The position numbers were made by a program, and so were the translations under genes. A DNA stretch of 64,000 bases from Rhodosporidiobolus odoratus. Its lineage: Eukaryota; Basidiomycota; Microbotryomycetes; Sporidiobolales; Sporidiobolaceae. Of the stretch, positions 31,450 through 44,100 are shown in pieces. Each line of letters begins with the position of its first letter. Positions within the stretch are counted from its first letter, which is position 1. The stretch covers positions 62,001 through 126,000 of the forward strand of contig JAOANU010000005.1 in NCBI GenBank assembly GCA_034387635.1. Direction: 5' to 3'. The notes under the pieces are model-generated. The model was not told the DNA's origin, ran no database searches, and was given only the letters and a program-made list of their open reading frames with translations.

Positions 31450-32970
31450 TCGTTGGGTATCTGTTCAAATGTTAGCTTCTAGTCATCAAAATCAAAACAA
31501 AAGGGTGCACGCCGCGACCACTGGCTCCCTCTGTTGGGTTGAAATGCACAGTAGGGCTTCATCATAGGGAAGTCACAGGGAGTAAAGTATGACACCGAGA
31601 TTGCCTCATAAAGTGGGCCTTCCTGGGGAACATCAAGCCAGACCCAGGCATAGTTGAGACTCTGACAATCATAGAAGACACAAGGAAAGACAACTATTGT
31701 AAACCTCACTTGAGAAGGTCAGTACAATATGGTCCTGTAACTTTGCATTATACCACACCCGTTCCACCTGTCCTCGCCTAGGACACAACAGTGCAGTGAT
31801 TTGCAAGCAGTTGGTGCACTTGTATTGTCCTGCCCGCAGGCGGCAGGGAACAGACCGTCAATACACGCTGCCAGGCAAAAATGGAAAGCAAATCTCCTCA
31901 CCAACCCTGGGCGACCACTGAGGAGAAACAAGGTCCACTGCTGGTCCGGTTTGGTAGCAGATGCGAGGGCAAAGAACCAGAAGCTGCCATCAATGCTGAG
32001 CTCCTGTCACTTGACAAAATTTCTTCTAGACCCCCTGTACGTTCTCCTCCGCAGGTGAGGCCTCCAGCCTGATAGAAAGTGTACATAGTGAACCTCAACC
32101 ACAGCCCTATCACTGAGCTGAATAGTCACATACAACATATCTGGGCTTGTCTGGGAACATATGCCTTCTGATTGATGTATGGCCATGCAGTCTGAGATGA
32201 CAATCTGCTATCTAGAGGCCCACTTTGCTATGCCAAAACCATTCCTACAACCAGGTAGGAATAGGCCACTATTTGGCTTCTCTGTGCTAGATTGTTTGTT
32301 GCACGTTCCTTCCTACGCAATGTCTATGTGCCTGTATCCCTACACTGGTAGATTGGATGCATTACACGCACCTGCCATCAAGAGGGCAACAGACTTTGCA
32401 GCTTGCAATACTTTGTCCAAATGTGTCTTCTCCTCTTCATCTTGTCTGTCTGGCACTGCAACACACATAAGCCTAGTCTACTTCACATGCTCACTGGCAG
32501 GTGTTCTTGCCGCATTGTACATTTCGGCCATGTTGATGGCAGTACGCCACGCTGGACAAGTGCTGTCAACCTGACAGAAGGCCAGGAAGGGGCTGAACTA
32601 AGAGGTAGACCTCCAGTCATAGTCATCTGGACAAAAGCACAGATGGGTACAGGGGAAGGGTACCTAGTGACTGAAGCACACAAGAACAGGAGAAGAGAAG
32701 CCAACATTGAGCTTCAGGTCAAGCCTAACCTTTCGAGATTATCCAAGTCCGCTTGTATCTGCAGATATCACAGAAGGTGGTTGCCAGCTCCTGGGTAGCC
32801 AAGGGGACTGACTGTACGGGTCTAGAACACAGAGGAAGGCCGAAATGCTACAAGCGAGGCTGGATGGAAAGAACAGGAATAAAGGGACGCAAGTGATTTA
32901 TAGCAGGCAAACCGGGACTTCTTTGCAAGGCAAAGGAACTGCAAGCTAGTCAAGCTACAGCTTAAGGAAG

Positions 32971-35900
32971 GTCCAGCAGTCCCACTACACTTGCAACACA
33001 GACCTGACTCTAGTTAGAGGCAGTTCACACATCGTTTGTGTTCGAGAAGCTTGAAGATTGCTGGGCATACACCTGAAACCACCTTGAGCCGCTGATGGCA
33101 ATCCCAAGAGCCAGGACATGCAACTACCCTCGATACCCTGTTGTGGATGTCACACCCGCCGCTGGCTCTTTTTCCCTGAGGGTTGTTCCTCACAACTCCT
33201 TGTGCTTCTGCTAGGCTTGCAAGGTTGGCAATGGTCGATATGACTGAAGCCTTTAGTCATGCAATTACTTCCTTGCTGACTGCATGACGGGGATGATGCT
33301 GACAAGCGGCAGTGCAAACTCTGACGATTGCCTTCCAGCAACTGAAAGATTGATCAGTGAGAAAATATACATATGTAGGGTGGAAGAGCCTCTCCAGCAA
33401 AAAAGCCACTGTGCACCAGGCCAATGTAAAGATTCTTTCATAATTCAAGTCTGCTTGATTCAACCTTTTAATATAAGCACATCAACCACTCCTGTGTCTC
33501 TTCCGTACAAGCTGTTTGTGAGCATTCACCAATGCCTCCTTCCTTCCACTCTGCTTAGCTCTGTTGCTAAGTCTCATTTCTCTCTATTTCTGACGCTTCA
33601 CTTCTCATCCTTCATCCTACTTTGCGGAAGCCGACCACCCGGACCTTCCCGAGCTTCAGTGCGGAAATCGATGAGACAGAGTAGATTGTTGCCTCAACGT
33701 TGTAGTCCCCTTCTTGTTGTAGTTCTGTCCTCTTCTTCTCTAGCACTCCCTGCACCCATCCAGTAGCTACTGCTGAGAACAAGACTCGGTTCACTGTTCT
33801 TGGTCACTGTCGCTCCTATCCCTCTCTCTGCACCTGACTCCTATCTCGGTTCGATGCCCGGTCTCACCTCACAAGGTTTTACATCAGTGTCTCTTACACT
33901 GTTATGCACACATTGGCCTCATTTTGCTCTTCACATAGCTTCGTACTCAAATTGTCGGGGGCAAGCAAGGTGGCAGCTAGGCGCAAGTGTTTGAACAAGC
34001 AAAGCTGCATTAGGTGTATGTATGTATGGCTGTGACGGCAGTCTTATGTTGGTGAATGTAGAGAATAAATGAGCTGTATGTTGCAATACAGTACAGCAGG
34101 TTTAGAGAGACCAAACAAACCTGGTTGGCAGAAGAGAGGAATGAGCCTTGGGGAGAGGTGCTCGCTCTGCATCTGCCTGCCACAGCAAGTCTTGACAAGT
34201 TCGAACCTCCCCAAACCTTCTCACATTGATCTGGCCGCAACCTCAAGTCCTGATCCCCTTCCAATCCCCAGCTAACACTTTGGTTATTGAGTGTGGCCAT
34301 GTATGGTCATCCCATGTCAACTCAAGCGGCACGAGGAAATGTGCTTGTCTCCCTTGTCAGGTAGGGGTTCTGCCACCTGCCTTTGACTGGCATCTAATAT
34401 CGACAGAGTGTACTTGTTTCAAATACATGGGGACCTCTGTGCACCACCTTCAGCTCTTGCAGTGAGGTGCTTGACATGAAAACTGACTCTGTCTGTACAA
34501 GTGAGGCAACCTATCCAGAGTACACATGTGTTGAGAGGCTCTGTTGACAGAACGGAAGCCAAAGCTTGTACCATTCGGGCCACAAGGACGAGACATTTCC
34601 TGCCAAAAAGAGAAGGGTCCACTGCCCGCCTGCACTGCCAGTCTCGCACAGTACAGTGGGACCTATGCTCCTTCACTGGTCTGTACACCACACGGATAAC
34701 GAGGCTATGTGCGGCACACTTTTTGGCCGCTGCCAGAACCTTTCGAATCACTGCAGACTGACTTGAGCATGACGTCCCTCTTCAGAAAGTCACCCTGATA
34801 TTCTTTCATGCGGCAAACCTCCTGGTGGTTATGTTATACTGTGTTCCTACTGTAGACTGATCTCTAGCCATTGCCAAACATATCAGATTGCTCCTTGCAG
34901 TCTGGCTTTTACAGGACATCACTGAGCGGTCTGCAGCAACATACCCCACCAGACAATTGACTGTCAGAGCAAGGTGAAGGCATGAACACGCTTGCAAGAG
35001 TGAAAGCATAGACACAGTTGTGAAAGCACAGAAGGACACAATAGGCAGAAATGGGGTCTAATGAGATGGCCGCTGGCTTGCTTCGTCCCTGGCACGGCCT
35101 TATGACCTGGGACAGCACAGGTGCACACAAAGGCTGTTGCTGAAACAAGGCATTGGCTGCCATAGAGACAGAGAGACACAATAAAAGACCATTGCAAGGA
35201 TTTACTAACCTCGCACCTCGATCCCTTCGCTTCTAAGTCCTATTTCTCAGTTCTCTCGCTAGATGAGACTGAATATTGAATTACCGCAGGTCACTATACC
35301 AAGCCTCCCTGCGGATGGTAGGATGAGGAGGAGTAGATGATCATTCAACATTGGGAGGGAGCTGTAGCGATCCCTCTTATCATTGTCTTTCTTTAGCGTT
35401 CCCCTATTCTCACTACTCGTATACGGAATAATACCCGGTTCACTGTCGACTGTTCCGTCCGCCCTCGCCTCCTTACGCTCAGGCTACCTTCCCTCACCTC
35501 TCCCAGCAAGCGACCTGTCTTCGTCAACCGACTTGAAGACGGTGCCTCTTGCAGCCACCTGAGAAGGTCAAAAAAGAAAAATGCTGTGGGGAAGTTGCGG
35601 GGGTTGTTGACCAGTGGGCGCTGCACCAGAATAGACCATCCGTCCCTCGATCGAAGCAGGATGGACCAACATAGTAGAGTGGACCACTGTGGGCGCCCGT
35701 GGCACCTGCGTTTTGCCTGAAATAGTTCAGGCCGGGGAAGAGTTGCTCTATGCAGGCCGCGACTTGCCACCCGAGAGGACGCGTCTTTCTTTGTTTCCTG
35801 TTTCCGCTCCCTCGTCTTTACCCATCTGCTCAAAAGGCTTGCGGTCTTGTGCTATAGTGCATCAAGGTCGTAGCAATACCCTACCAACCTATTTACCCCC

Positions 35901-36049
35901 CCCCCCCCCCCCCCCCAAAGCAATTCATCACACTGCTGAGGGTACCCCCTCTCTCTTTGCCTCCTCCCACCACCTTCAAACTCCCCATCACCGCAACCCC
36001 CATAAGTCCTGCACCCTCCCCGCCAGACCCCACGCCCTTGCTAGAGTAT
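32971..36049. other. Gene-poor element relics, right side of the island
   Basis: About 3 kb without a supported gene. A weak match to the DGG-ADRRRCKL repeat lies at about 33283-33325. At about 34570-34650 the coding-like strings KKRRVHCPPALPVSHSTVGP and LHWSVHHTDNEAMCGTLFG look like degenerate element protein. A 21-base C run lies at 35896-35916. A piece at about 35600-35700 matches, inverted, 36727-36820. Nothing here is intact. Confidence 0.45.
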
Positions 36050-36480
36050 ATGTACCTTCCCGGTCTCTTGGGGATTGCCGGGGCTTGGGGCTCAAGCCTC
36101 CGAGCGCTCAGGCTGCTCAGGCTCTGGTCCCTGAGAGATCCCCGGCAAAGCACAGTCAGAAAAAGCGGGTTTTCCCGAGCAAGAAAGGCCATAATCAAGG
36201 TAGAAAGGCTACTCTTTGGCCTACCCTTACTCTTGAAGGGCTGTAGCAAGTGTTAGTTTTGCTACAGTGTCCTCGGCAGTCGTAGAAGAGGCCTAGAGAC
36301 TTTGAGATGCACTGAAATCAACTTTCTGTCCCGAGTCTCGGCCGGACTCCTGTTCGGGAGACGCCCGGACTGCTCGGGCTGCTCGGGCCCCAACCCCGAG
36401 CAATTGAACGCCGCCATACATTGCTGTTTCCCCGGACCTGCCGGGGTTGCTTGAGAGGCTCGGGCTCGGGTTAGACGAGG
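36050..36480 (-). repeat. Third, diverged copy of the GC-rich fold-back repeat
   Basis: Shares about 330 bp with the right-arm copy (landmarks: AGCAAGAAAGGCCATAATCA, the CTGTAGCAA hairpin at 36240-36266, GGCCTAGAGACTTTG). It additionally carries a second GC-rich block at its other end (CCGGGGCTTGGGGC, GGCTGCTCAGGC) that could pair with the CCCGAGCAGCCCGAG block. It may therefore be the more complete copy of a fold-back or MITE-like element. Boundaries are approximate. Confidence 0.55.
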
Positions 36481-38105
36481 ACGACAAGATTGTGGCGTCG
36501 GCTTTACAGAATATGAAGAGGAAGAAGCGGTTCTGCTCTTGAGGGGAGTAGCTGTAGCGGTTGACATAGATTTGTGACCTCTTGTCTGCGCTGCCTTGTT
36601 GCCTTCCGTCTGCTGACTTCGCGTGTGCTATTATCTCTAGAGAGGGATCTGCGGCTCCTCTGGCTATTGTCCCTAGTCGCTCCGCAACTGCGCCTTCTCG
36701 GCAAGCCACACCTGCAGACCAAGGTCCTGCAGCGGTCTACTCTACAATGTCTGACTCTTTTGCTTCAATCAAGGGACAGCTGGTCCATTCTGGAGTAGCA
36801 CCCACCTGTTGACCTGCACTTTTGTGTTTGCTGCTCTTGGATTGCCCTACAGCTTGCGGTGAAGAGTGCTGGTCTCCTTGGTCCTTCTGGCAGCTGTGTA
36901 GGCTGCAGTTGTATGGTCCACAACCAATCAAGCCGGGATTGCAAAAGTAGTGCGAAGCAGTTCGGAAGCGTGCCGCGGTCGGAGGTGAGTGCGGAGAAAC
37001 CTGTTCCCGTGCCTGTGAGTTACTCAGACCGCCAGGTTTGGGGAGACCAACATGGTAAGAGCAAATCTTCTTTGAAGTTTGCCATGATCTGCTCACACCT
37101 CAAGCCAGCTCCCTTCGGTTTTTGTATGTCATCTTTACTGTACACCCTGGTGTAGTGGTGCACCACTTGATGTGACAATGTCCTACTTGTCTGAGTGAGG
37201 AGAACTCTCGCCTCTGCCGCTATATCCACGTAAAGCCATGCCAGCAGCCAGGAGGGAGCCAAGATACATTTCCAGCTCATCCAAAACAAGCTGTTCAAAC
37301 TACAGCAAGTGACTGCTGAACCACCACACCCGCGTGACAAGAATATAAGGCCTACTCGAGCCTTAGGTGGTAGCCAAACTGACGCTCCTAGCCTTTCAAG
37401 TCAACTCAGCACCTACGGAGAGCACACAAGCCAGCTGCCCCTCCTATATGTGGCCTTTCTTTGCCAGTCTGAGACTGTGTATGGCCTGACTTATTCTGTA
37501 TACCATGGTAGAGCAAAATCAGTGTATGGCAAGGTTGTACATAAGATATAGGCATGTTCCTTCTCTTGTATACTGAATTAGCCGGTGGCAATGCAGAGCG
37601 GCTCTACGTCGCTCTGGAGGCCGTCAAAGGGTTTGTCTGCTATTTTTGAGAGTTCGTTTGCTATTTTTGAGCATGTAAGAGCATATACAAGTGAGGTCGA
37701 GCGAAGAAGCGCAACTACGAGGACGTATGACCTTCCCAAACCAACTAAGCCGCACCAACCCATTGCAAGCCCTTGACACGAGCTGATCTTCGATTTCGGA
37801 AAGTCACTGGTAGATGCCGCTAACGACAGAGGTTCCTTCGGGCTAGACGGAACCATCCATATGCGTGCCCTGCCTTCTTCAGCAATCGATAGCACCGTCA
37901 GCCGCCGCGAGACAGTGACCAGACTTCCAGCTGGCAGTTGTATCTTGCTTGCCAGATCGGGATCCGATCTATAGGCTATGCATCAAGCCAAAATATGGAA
38001 GATCAAGCACAGGTATCGCTCCAGGGAGTATCAGCTACAACAACCTATTAGATACGGGCAAAGCACCACAGGAGATCTCGACTGGTCGCACTCTCTCCAA
38101 GAAAT
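36481..38105. other. Right edge of the island and SET3-like gene 3' flank
   Basis: A further inverted relic of the element-gene start lies at about 37095-36950 (minus strand: ANFKEDLLLPC, compare ANFEEDLLLPC at 27470). From about 37560 on, GC content rises toward that of the host genes. No intact gene is seen. The plus strand at about 37784-37970 is open for about 60 codons (IFDFGKSLVDAANDRGSFG), of unknown meaning. Confidence 0.45.
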
Positions 38106-41100
38106 TCAGCCACCGCGCCCTCTTCCGCGACCGCCCCCTCTCCATCCCCACGCACCCCGCCCGCGCACATTGGCAAAGGCGCCTCGACCGGGGGTCGCTG
38201 GCACGCCTGCAAAGGGATTGGCAAATCGTAATGGTCGTCAGTCCAGCCAAGGCTCTAAATGGAGGTGGTGCACGCGAGGCACTGTGCTACGGTGCAGGTG
38301 GCAGGAGGAGGAACGAAGAAGGCGGAGCGAACAAGCCAGAGAGAGGGAATCGGCGCGCACCTTGGAAACCCCCTCTTCCTCTGACAGCGCTTGGCGTTCC
38401 TGATCCCGACGTCCCCCGCACAGCCACAGTAGAACCCAAGCCAGCAGTCATGGCTCTCGGTCCCGTCGGAACGCTCGGATCCAACTCGACTGGCCGGACC
38501 GGCGGCGATGGCCTCGAAGCGCTGCCAGCGTAGAGCGGTACATTCGGGTTGAAGGAAGCTGGCGACGCCGTAGTAGCACGAGCGGTCACACCAGCGGTAG
38601 CCCCGGGCGGAAGAGGCGGCGCACCGGAAACTGCAGTGATGGCGGAGGGCAAGGGGGCGCGGACGAAGGCGGCTGGACTGGCAGAGGGGCCACGGGCTTT
38701 CGGTCCACTGAAGTTGGCGTTGCTCCATCCAATAGAGCTTGGGCGCACAAAGCTCGGAAGGACGGGCGCGTGAGTTGCGGCGGGCGTAGAGAGGGAAGCT
38801 GGAGGGGCGGATCGAAGCCCTGGGAGTGACGCGGCAGTGAATGCGGCGGGGGTCGAAGTTGGAAGCGGCGGCGTCGAATGCGTCGACGGCTGTTGCTGTG
38901 GATCCGACGCCCCCGCTTCGAGGCCGAGCGCGCTACCGGAAAGGCTGATTGGTACTCGCGAGGCCCGCAGCGGCGTGTTCGAACCGGTCGAATAGGCGCA
39001 GCGGCCGACGAAGCCCGGCAATGAGCCCGTAGCTACCGCAGATGCGGGAGAGGCGGCTGAAGCTGTAGCAGCGAGAAGTGGCGCGGGAGAAGCTGTGGGA
39101 GGAGCGGCGACACCGAAGGCAGTCGAGGGAAGTGGCGGGGTTTGCGAAGGAGCAGCGTCGGATCCGGTTGCTGTCTGTGATGCTAGCTCTGGGTCGAGCA
39201 TTGAGACTGTAGCCGGAGGCGGCGGCAGAGGCGCAGCACATGCGGGCGCCGGCGCGACGGGCTTGTTTGAGGCGCCGCCTCCAAAGTAGTCACCGATGGA
39301 TTTCAGAATGTCGGCAGCGGAGGTAAATTTGACCTGAGCGGGAGCAAGCCCAGCGGTAGATGTAGAGGCAGGCGGGAGCTCCTGCATGGTGGGCGGAGGA
39401 CCGAGGTTCCTCGAGGGCGGAAGGGGTGGTGTTCCGGCTTCCTCCTCGTTTCCCGGGGTGACTGCGGTAGATGAGATCGTCGTTGCTACGGGCTGCTGCT
39501 GCGGCGGACGTAAGGGTACCGCGGCAGGAAGAGGCGGAGTTTCGGAAGGCAGAACGGTCATGGTGGCCAGCGCAGGCGAGCTGAAGGCAACCGGGGTAGG
39601 CGGCAGCGGTGCAGACGCCGACGCAGGAGTCGATGCGGGTGCATAGGAAGCAGGTAAGGGTGGCGGTGGCGGAGGAACGATCCTTCCAGCGTGACGTTGT
39701 CGATATGCGGCAAACGAAATGCGAGATGGGGGCGGAGGAGGCTTGGGAGGTTCGGGTGCTGGCGGACTTGGTACGATTGTTGGTTCAGCTGTCAGGTGGA
39801 GCGGCTTCAGCATGGAGAGAAGTTTACTGTTGAGGAACAGCAGCGCACCAGAGCCATCATCCGCATCCACAACCTCCTCTTGCATACTCCCTCGTCTGCT
39901 GACTGGCGGGCCGGCGTCCGGTCCACTCCCTCGCTCTCCCTCCTCCTCGCTGTCCTCTCTGATCCTGCGTTTCTTCTGTCTGCCGCCTGGAGCCGATGTC
40001 GCGCCTTTGACCCTGCGAATCTCGAGCGACCCGACCTTAGAAGTACCTGGTAGTCCTCCTACTATCGATGCCGGGCGCTTCTTGTTCTTCTTCAGGTTCG
40101 CCTCGTCGCACTCGACGTCTTCCGTCTCTTCGTCCTCGTCAGACGTCTTGACCCGAATCTTCTCGGGCTTCGACTTCTTCTGCTTCTTCTTGCCCCTCGT
40201 CATCCCGGTCGTCGCGGGCGAAGTCGAAACGGGCGTCTCCCTCTCCTCCTCCGTCTCTCTCCCCTGCTCTCGATCCCTCTCCTTCGCCAACCGGGCCTTC
40301 TCCCGTTCCGCTGCCAATCTCTCCTTCTGAACCTTCTTCTCGTGAAAGCTCATCGATTTGCCCTTCGGCGGCTTCGGTGGTTCAACCGGAACCGAGATCG
40401 TTTTGGTGACCACCTTGAAGCCGATCTTTGGACGAGATTTCTCGGCTACTGAAGCTGGCGCAGGATGCCAGTTCACGGACGAAAGCGGCGTGTCATCCTC
40501 CTGTGTCGTTTGAGGGGCGAGCTTCTCGTGTGCTGCCTCTTCAGCGTCGGCGACTTCGCCATCCTCCTCTTTGGGCTCTCCCTCGTCTGTCTCCTCGCCT
40601 TCCTGCTCCTCATCTGAAGATGGAATCGCCAGCTTCCGCTTCTTCTCCGCAGGCCTGCCCTTCCTGCGCTCGACAGCAGGAGAAGACGACGTTGGCAGGC
40701 CAGGCTTCGCTTTCCGATGACTTCTCGGTTTCGTAGCCGATGGCCGCAATCCAAAGTCGTCCTCGTCGTCGTCTTCATCCTCGCTGATCGCTTCCTCAAT
40801 ATCGTCGAGGTCCTCGTCTTCGTCCGCCGCTGCCTCCTCTTCGGAGGACTCGTCCACGATCCTTCTCTTCTTGCTTGCGCCGCCTGTTCCGTATGCGCGC
40901 TTGTACTGCGGAGGCGGACTCGAGAAAGCGGGGAGAGCGGCGCGGGACGACATTGTAGGGGGCGGGGACCGGGGCTGCCTGAGCGGAATAACCGGGCTAG
41001 GGACGCTCTCAGCTTCGCTCAGGTCCGAGTGCTCTGCCTCGCCGTCTGAGAGCGTACGAGAGACAGGCTCGGGGTCGTCCTCAAGTTCAGAAAGGTTCGA

Positions 41101-44100
41101 GAGCGGTTCAGTGAGGTCGCTGTCGTCTGATTCGTGGCCATCTCGTCGTCGTGATATGGTGTCATTGAAGGGAAGGAGAGGAAGGTCTCGTGGCGGACGA
41201 GCGGGTTTCGCGATGCCGGAATTATTTGAAGAAGCGATGTCGCCATTGTCAGATGCGAGGGACGTAAGGGCTGAAGAAGGGGAGGGGATGATACCAGGCA
41301 GGTCTGCGGGGCCGAATGGTGAGGATGAAAGACACGCATAAGGCGAAGTAGTGGAAAGAGGGAAGTGAGAGGACGGCGGGTGCTTACCGATAACACTCAG
41401 TCTACCGCTATCTTCCTCGACATTCACCGTTCTCTCCTCAATCCCCCCATCGGGCTCTTCGACCACCATAACGACGTTCTCAAGCCGAGTCTCAACAGTT
41501 GACTGCGCTTCCGCCACCTCCTCCAGGTCGTCCAACTCAGATAGGGGAGAATCGTCCCGGGCGTAGTGGACCGCACTAGATCTGGGCGATGCAGTTGACG
41601 TGGGAGAGGGGGAGCGGAGGGCAGGAGAGGGCGGACAGGAGACTGCCGATTCAGCAGAACGGGCGTCGAGGTCCATTCCATCCGCTTCATCGGACGAGGT
41701 TATAGCTGTGCAAGCGAAGGAGCGTGGAGAATCAGTTTCGGCTTAGCTCGCCTGCGAGCGGAAAGAAAAGCTCACGGTCGCCAAGGAGCTTCTCCTCTCC
41801 CGTCATGTCCACCGAATCCCCAGTATGCGCCTCCAGCCCGACCACCTGAATCAGCTCAACATTCTTCTCCTGCTCTCGGACTATCCATCCTCTCTCAAGC
41901 CCCACTAGGACCCCCAACTCCGGCGTACCCTTGGTCAGCGCACCCTTTTTCTTGTCCCGCTCTCCCAACCCGGCCGCTCCAGCACTGAAGACTCCGACGA
42001 GGGCCTCTGCGATTCCCTCCTCAGTACTTCCCGACCGACTCCCCACAGGTCTCCCGTTCTTCGACCCGGCTTTCGATGTCAAGGACCAAGTCGCGCAAGC
42101 ACCCCCACGAGCGAGCCAGAAGACGGCGCAATCGCGTTTGGTGGAACAGGCGCACCCGGGCGCGATGGAGGAAGGCGCGAGCAGGGCATCGGCGGTGACG
42201 GCGAAGTTGTGCGCTAACTTGGCGAGGAGGGAGAGGCGGTGGTCTTCGTCCTCTTTCGAGGTAAAAGCGTGCAGGAGGCTGGTAAGGGGGTTAGAATTGA
42301 TGGAGGGGGGAGAGAGAAGAGCAGGGAGGAGGTGAACTAGGTGTGAATCGTCCCAGTCCCACGGGAGAACGATTTCACCTCGCTTCGGTATGTCGTGAAG
42401 GGCGAATACGGCTAAGACGAAGCTTGAGGTTACCGATGATGGTTGAGAAGGGTCAGAAGGGTCGGGCGGGGATTGCGCGGTCCATTGCGGCGCCGGGGCG
42501 CTGCGGGAAGATGGGGCAGAACGGGACCGCTTCCCGCCTTTCTTAGGCGGCGCGGCATTCGGATCTGGTGACGTGTGAGATGTGAGAGTTTCTTCGAGCC
42601 TGACGACCCTCAAGACCGCGTTAGGGTGACACCCACTCCTCGCCCACCTCATCTCGCCGCCAAATCTTCTCGCGTCGACTGCGACACTCCAGGGCGCAGG
42701 CAGCACCCGTACCCCTCCCTTGGCCGCGCCCAGGACGTGGTAAGAGTTAATTGGGTCGGAGCGGTACGTTTCGAGGTCTCGGATCTCACCGGGAAAGGTG
42801 GTGACGAAGGACCCGGACGGTATCGAGGTCGAAGCGAAGACGCCGTATGATGTAGGACGAGGATAAGGACAGAGAGCGGCAAAGGCGGCTGAGGAGGAGG
42901 AGAAGGCGGAAGAAGCTGAGGGAGGGGGAATGTAGGCGGCTTGGATTGGAGGAGGCACGGTCGAGTGGACTCCGCCGCCACTGCCAGAGAACGACGAAGA
43001 ATGGGACGAAGAGGAGGGTGGAGCGAAAGAAGAAGGAAGGGGCTTGATCGAGATTACGCTCGGGGAAGGAAGCGAAGAGAGGACGAGAGGGGTCTGTTGT
43101 TCTCCCAAGAGAGCCTGAAGGAGCGCCACCTGCTTTGCCGAGCTGTTGCTGCCTCCCATCCCGCCCTTTGGCCCATCGAGTGCACTTCCCGCTCCAGGAC
43201 CTCCACTGGCAGATGTAGAGGCCGAAGCAGATGGTGTCGCCCCAGAGAGGACCGCAGCTCTGTGTTTCTCCTGCCTGTGCCTCAACGCCTCTTCCACTCG
43301 GCCACCTGCCATGGCCTCGGTCCGTACCAAGGCCTGCTCCAACCTCTTGAGCACCTTCTGCCTTTCCCCCTGGTCGAGAGGATAGATGTTTGTCTCGATC
43401 CGGGTGAACTCGTACTCCCACGCCTCGTACTTCTTCTCCCCTTTCATCGACGACTTGGTGTCCCTTGCTTGATGCGTAGAAGCCTTCCGCTTCTCCTTTT
43501 CCCCGACAAGCTCGCGCTCGCGGTCCTCTCCATGCCCTCTGTCCCTTCCCCTTGCCCTCTCCGCCCGATCCCGGACTGGTCCGCGCCTCCGCTCATCTTC
43601 ACCTTCATCATTGGCACCTTCATCCTCGCTGTCTCTTGGTCTCCCGCGCCGGCGCCCTCGTTCATCGTCAGACTCGGTAGACGTGGAATTGGAAGACGAG
43701 GAAGACGAGTCGCGGCGTCGACTTGCAATGATGGAGGGCCTTCGAGCGGAGGCAGTGGAAGCGGGCTGGATGCTCGGATCCGCCGGACCACCGGGTCCGG
43801 CGCCAGCCCGCGAGCGGAGGAGACCCAGAGAGGCGAGACGAGGCGGGTCACGCTCCTTGTCTCGGTCGAGACCAGGTGGAGGAGGAGACGGGGGAGCTCG
43901 TGGCGGCGGGGGGAGGTGCGTAGCTGTCGAAGCAAATGTAGACGCGCGAGCTGGAACAGGAGGAAGAGGAATGGCAGAAGGCAGCGGGCCAGCAGAGGTC
44001 GGACTCGTCGTCGAGGGCAGCTCCGAGTCGACATCGAGTCGTGCTGGCGATTCGAGGACAGAAGATGCGCCAGCGGAGGGGACAGTGAGGGAAGAAGTCG

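Larger units (their letters stand above)
29472..32970 (-). repeat. Right arm of the 3.5-kb inverted repeat
   Basis: The reverse complement of 7186-10685 over its whole length, differing at scattered single bases and 1-bp indels. The outer end is ...CTTAAGGAAG at 32970. The inner end is ACTGAAG at 29472. It contains tRNA-Lys (30154-30235, plus) and tRNA-Glu (31368-31449, minus) and one fold-back repeat copy. Confidence 0.92.

Noticed and set aside
35400..36830. LTR retrotransposon remnant
   Set aside because: A short inverted similarity (about 35600-35700 with 36727-36820) was seen, but no LTR pair, primer-binding site or gag-pol motif was found.
7186..37950. KDZ-type DNA transposon or Crypton/Starship-like element
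   Set aside because: Cysteine-rich scraps and large size suggested it, but no transposase, tyrosine recombinase or cysteine-cluster signature could be confirmed.
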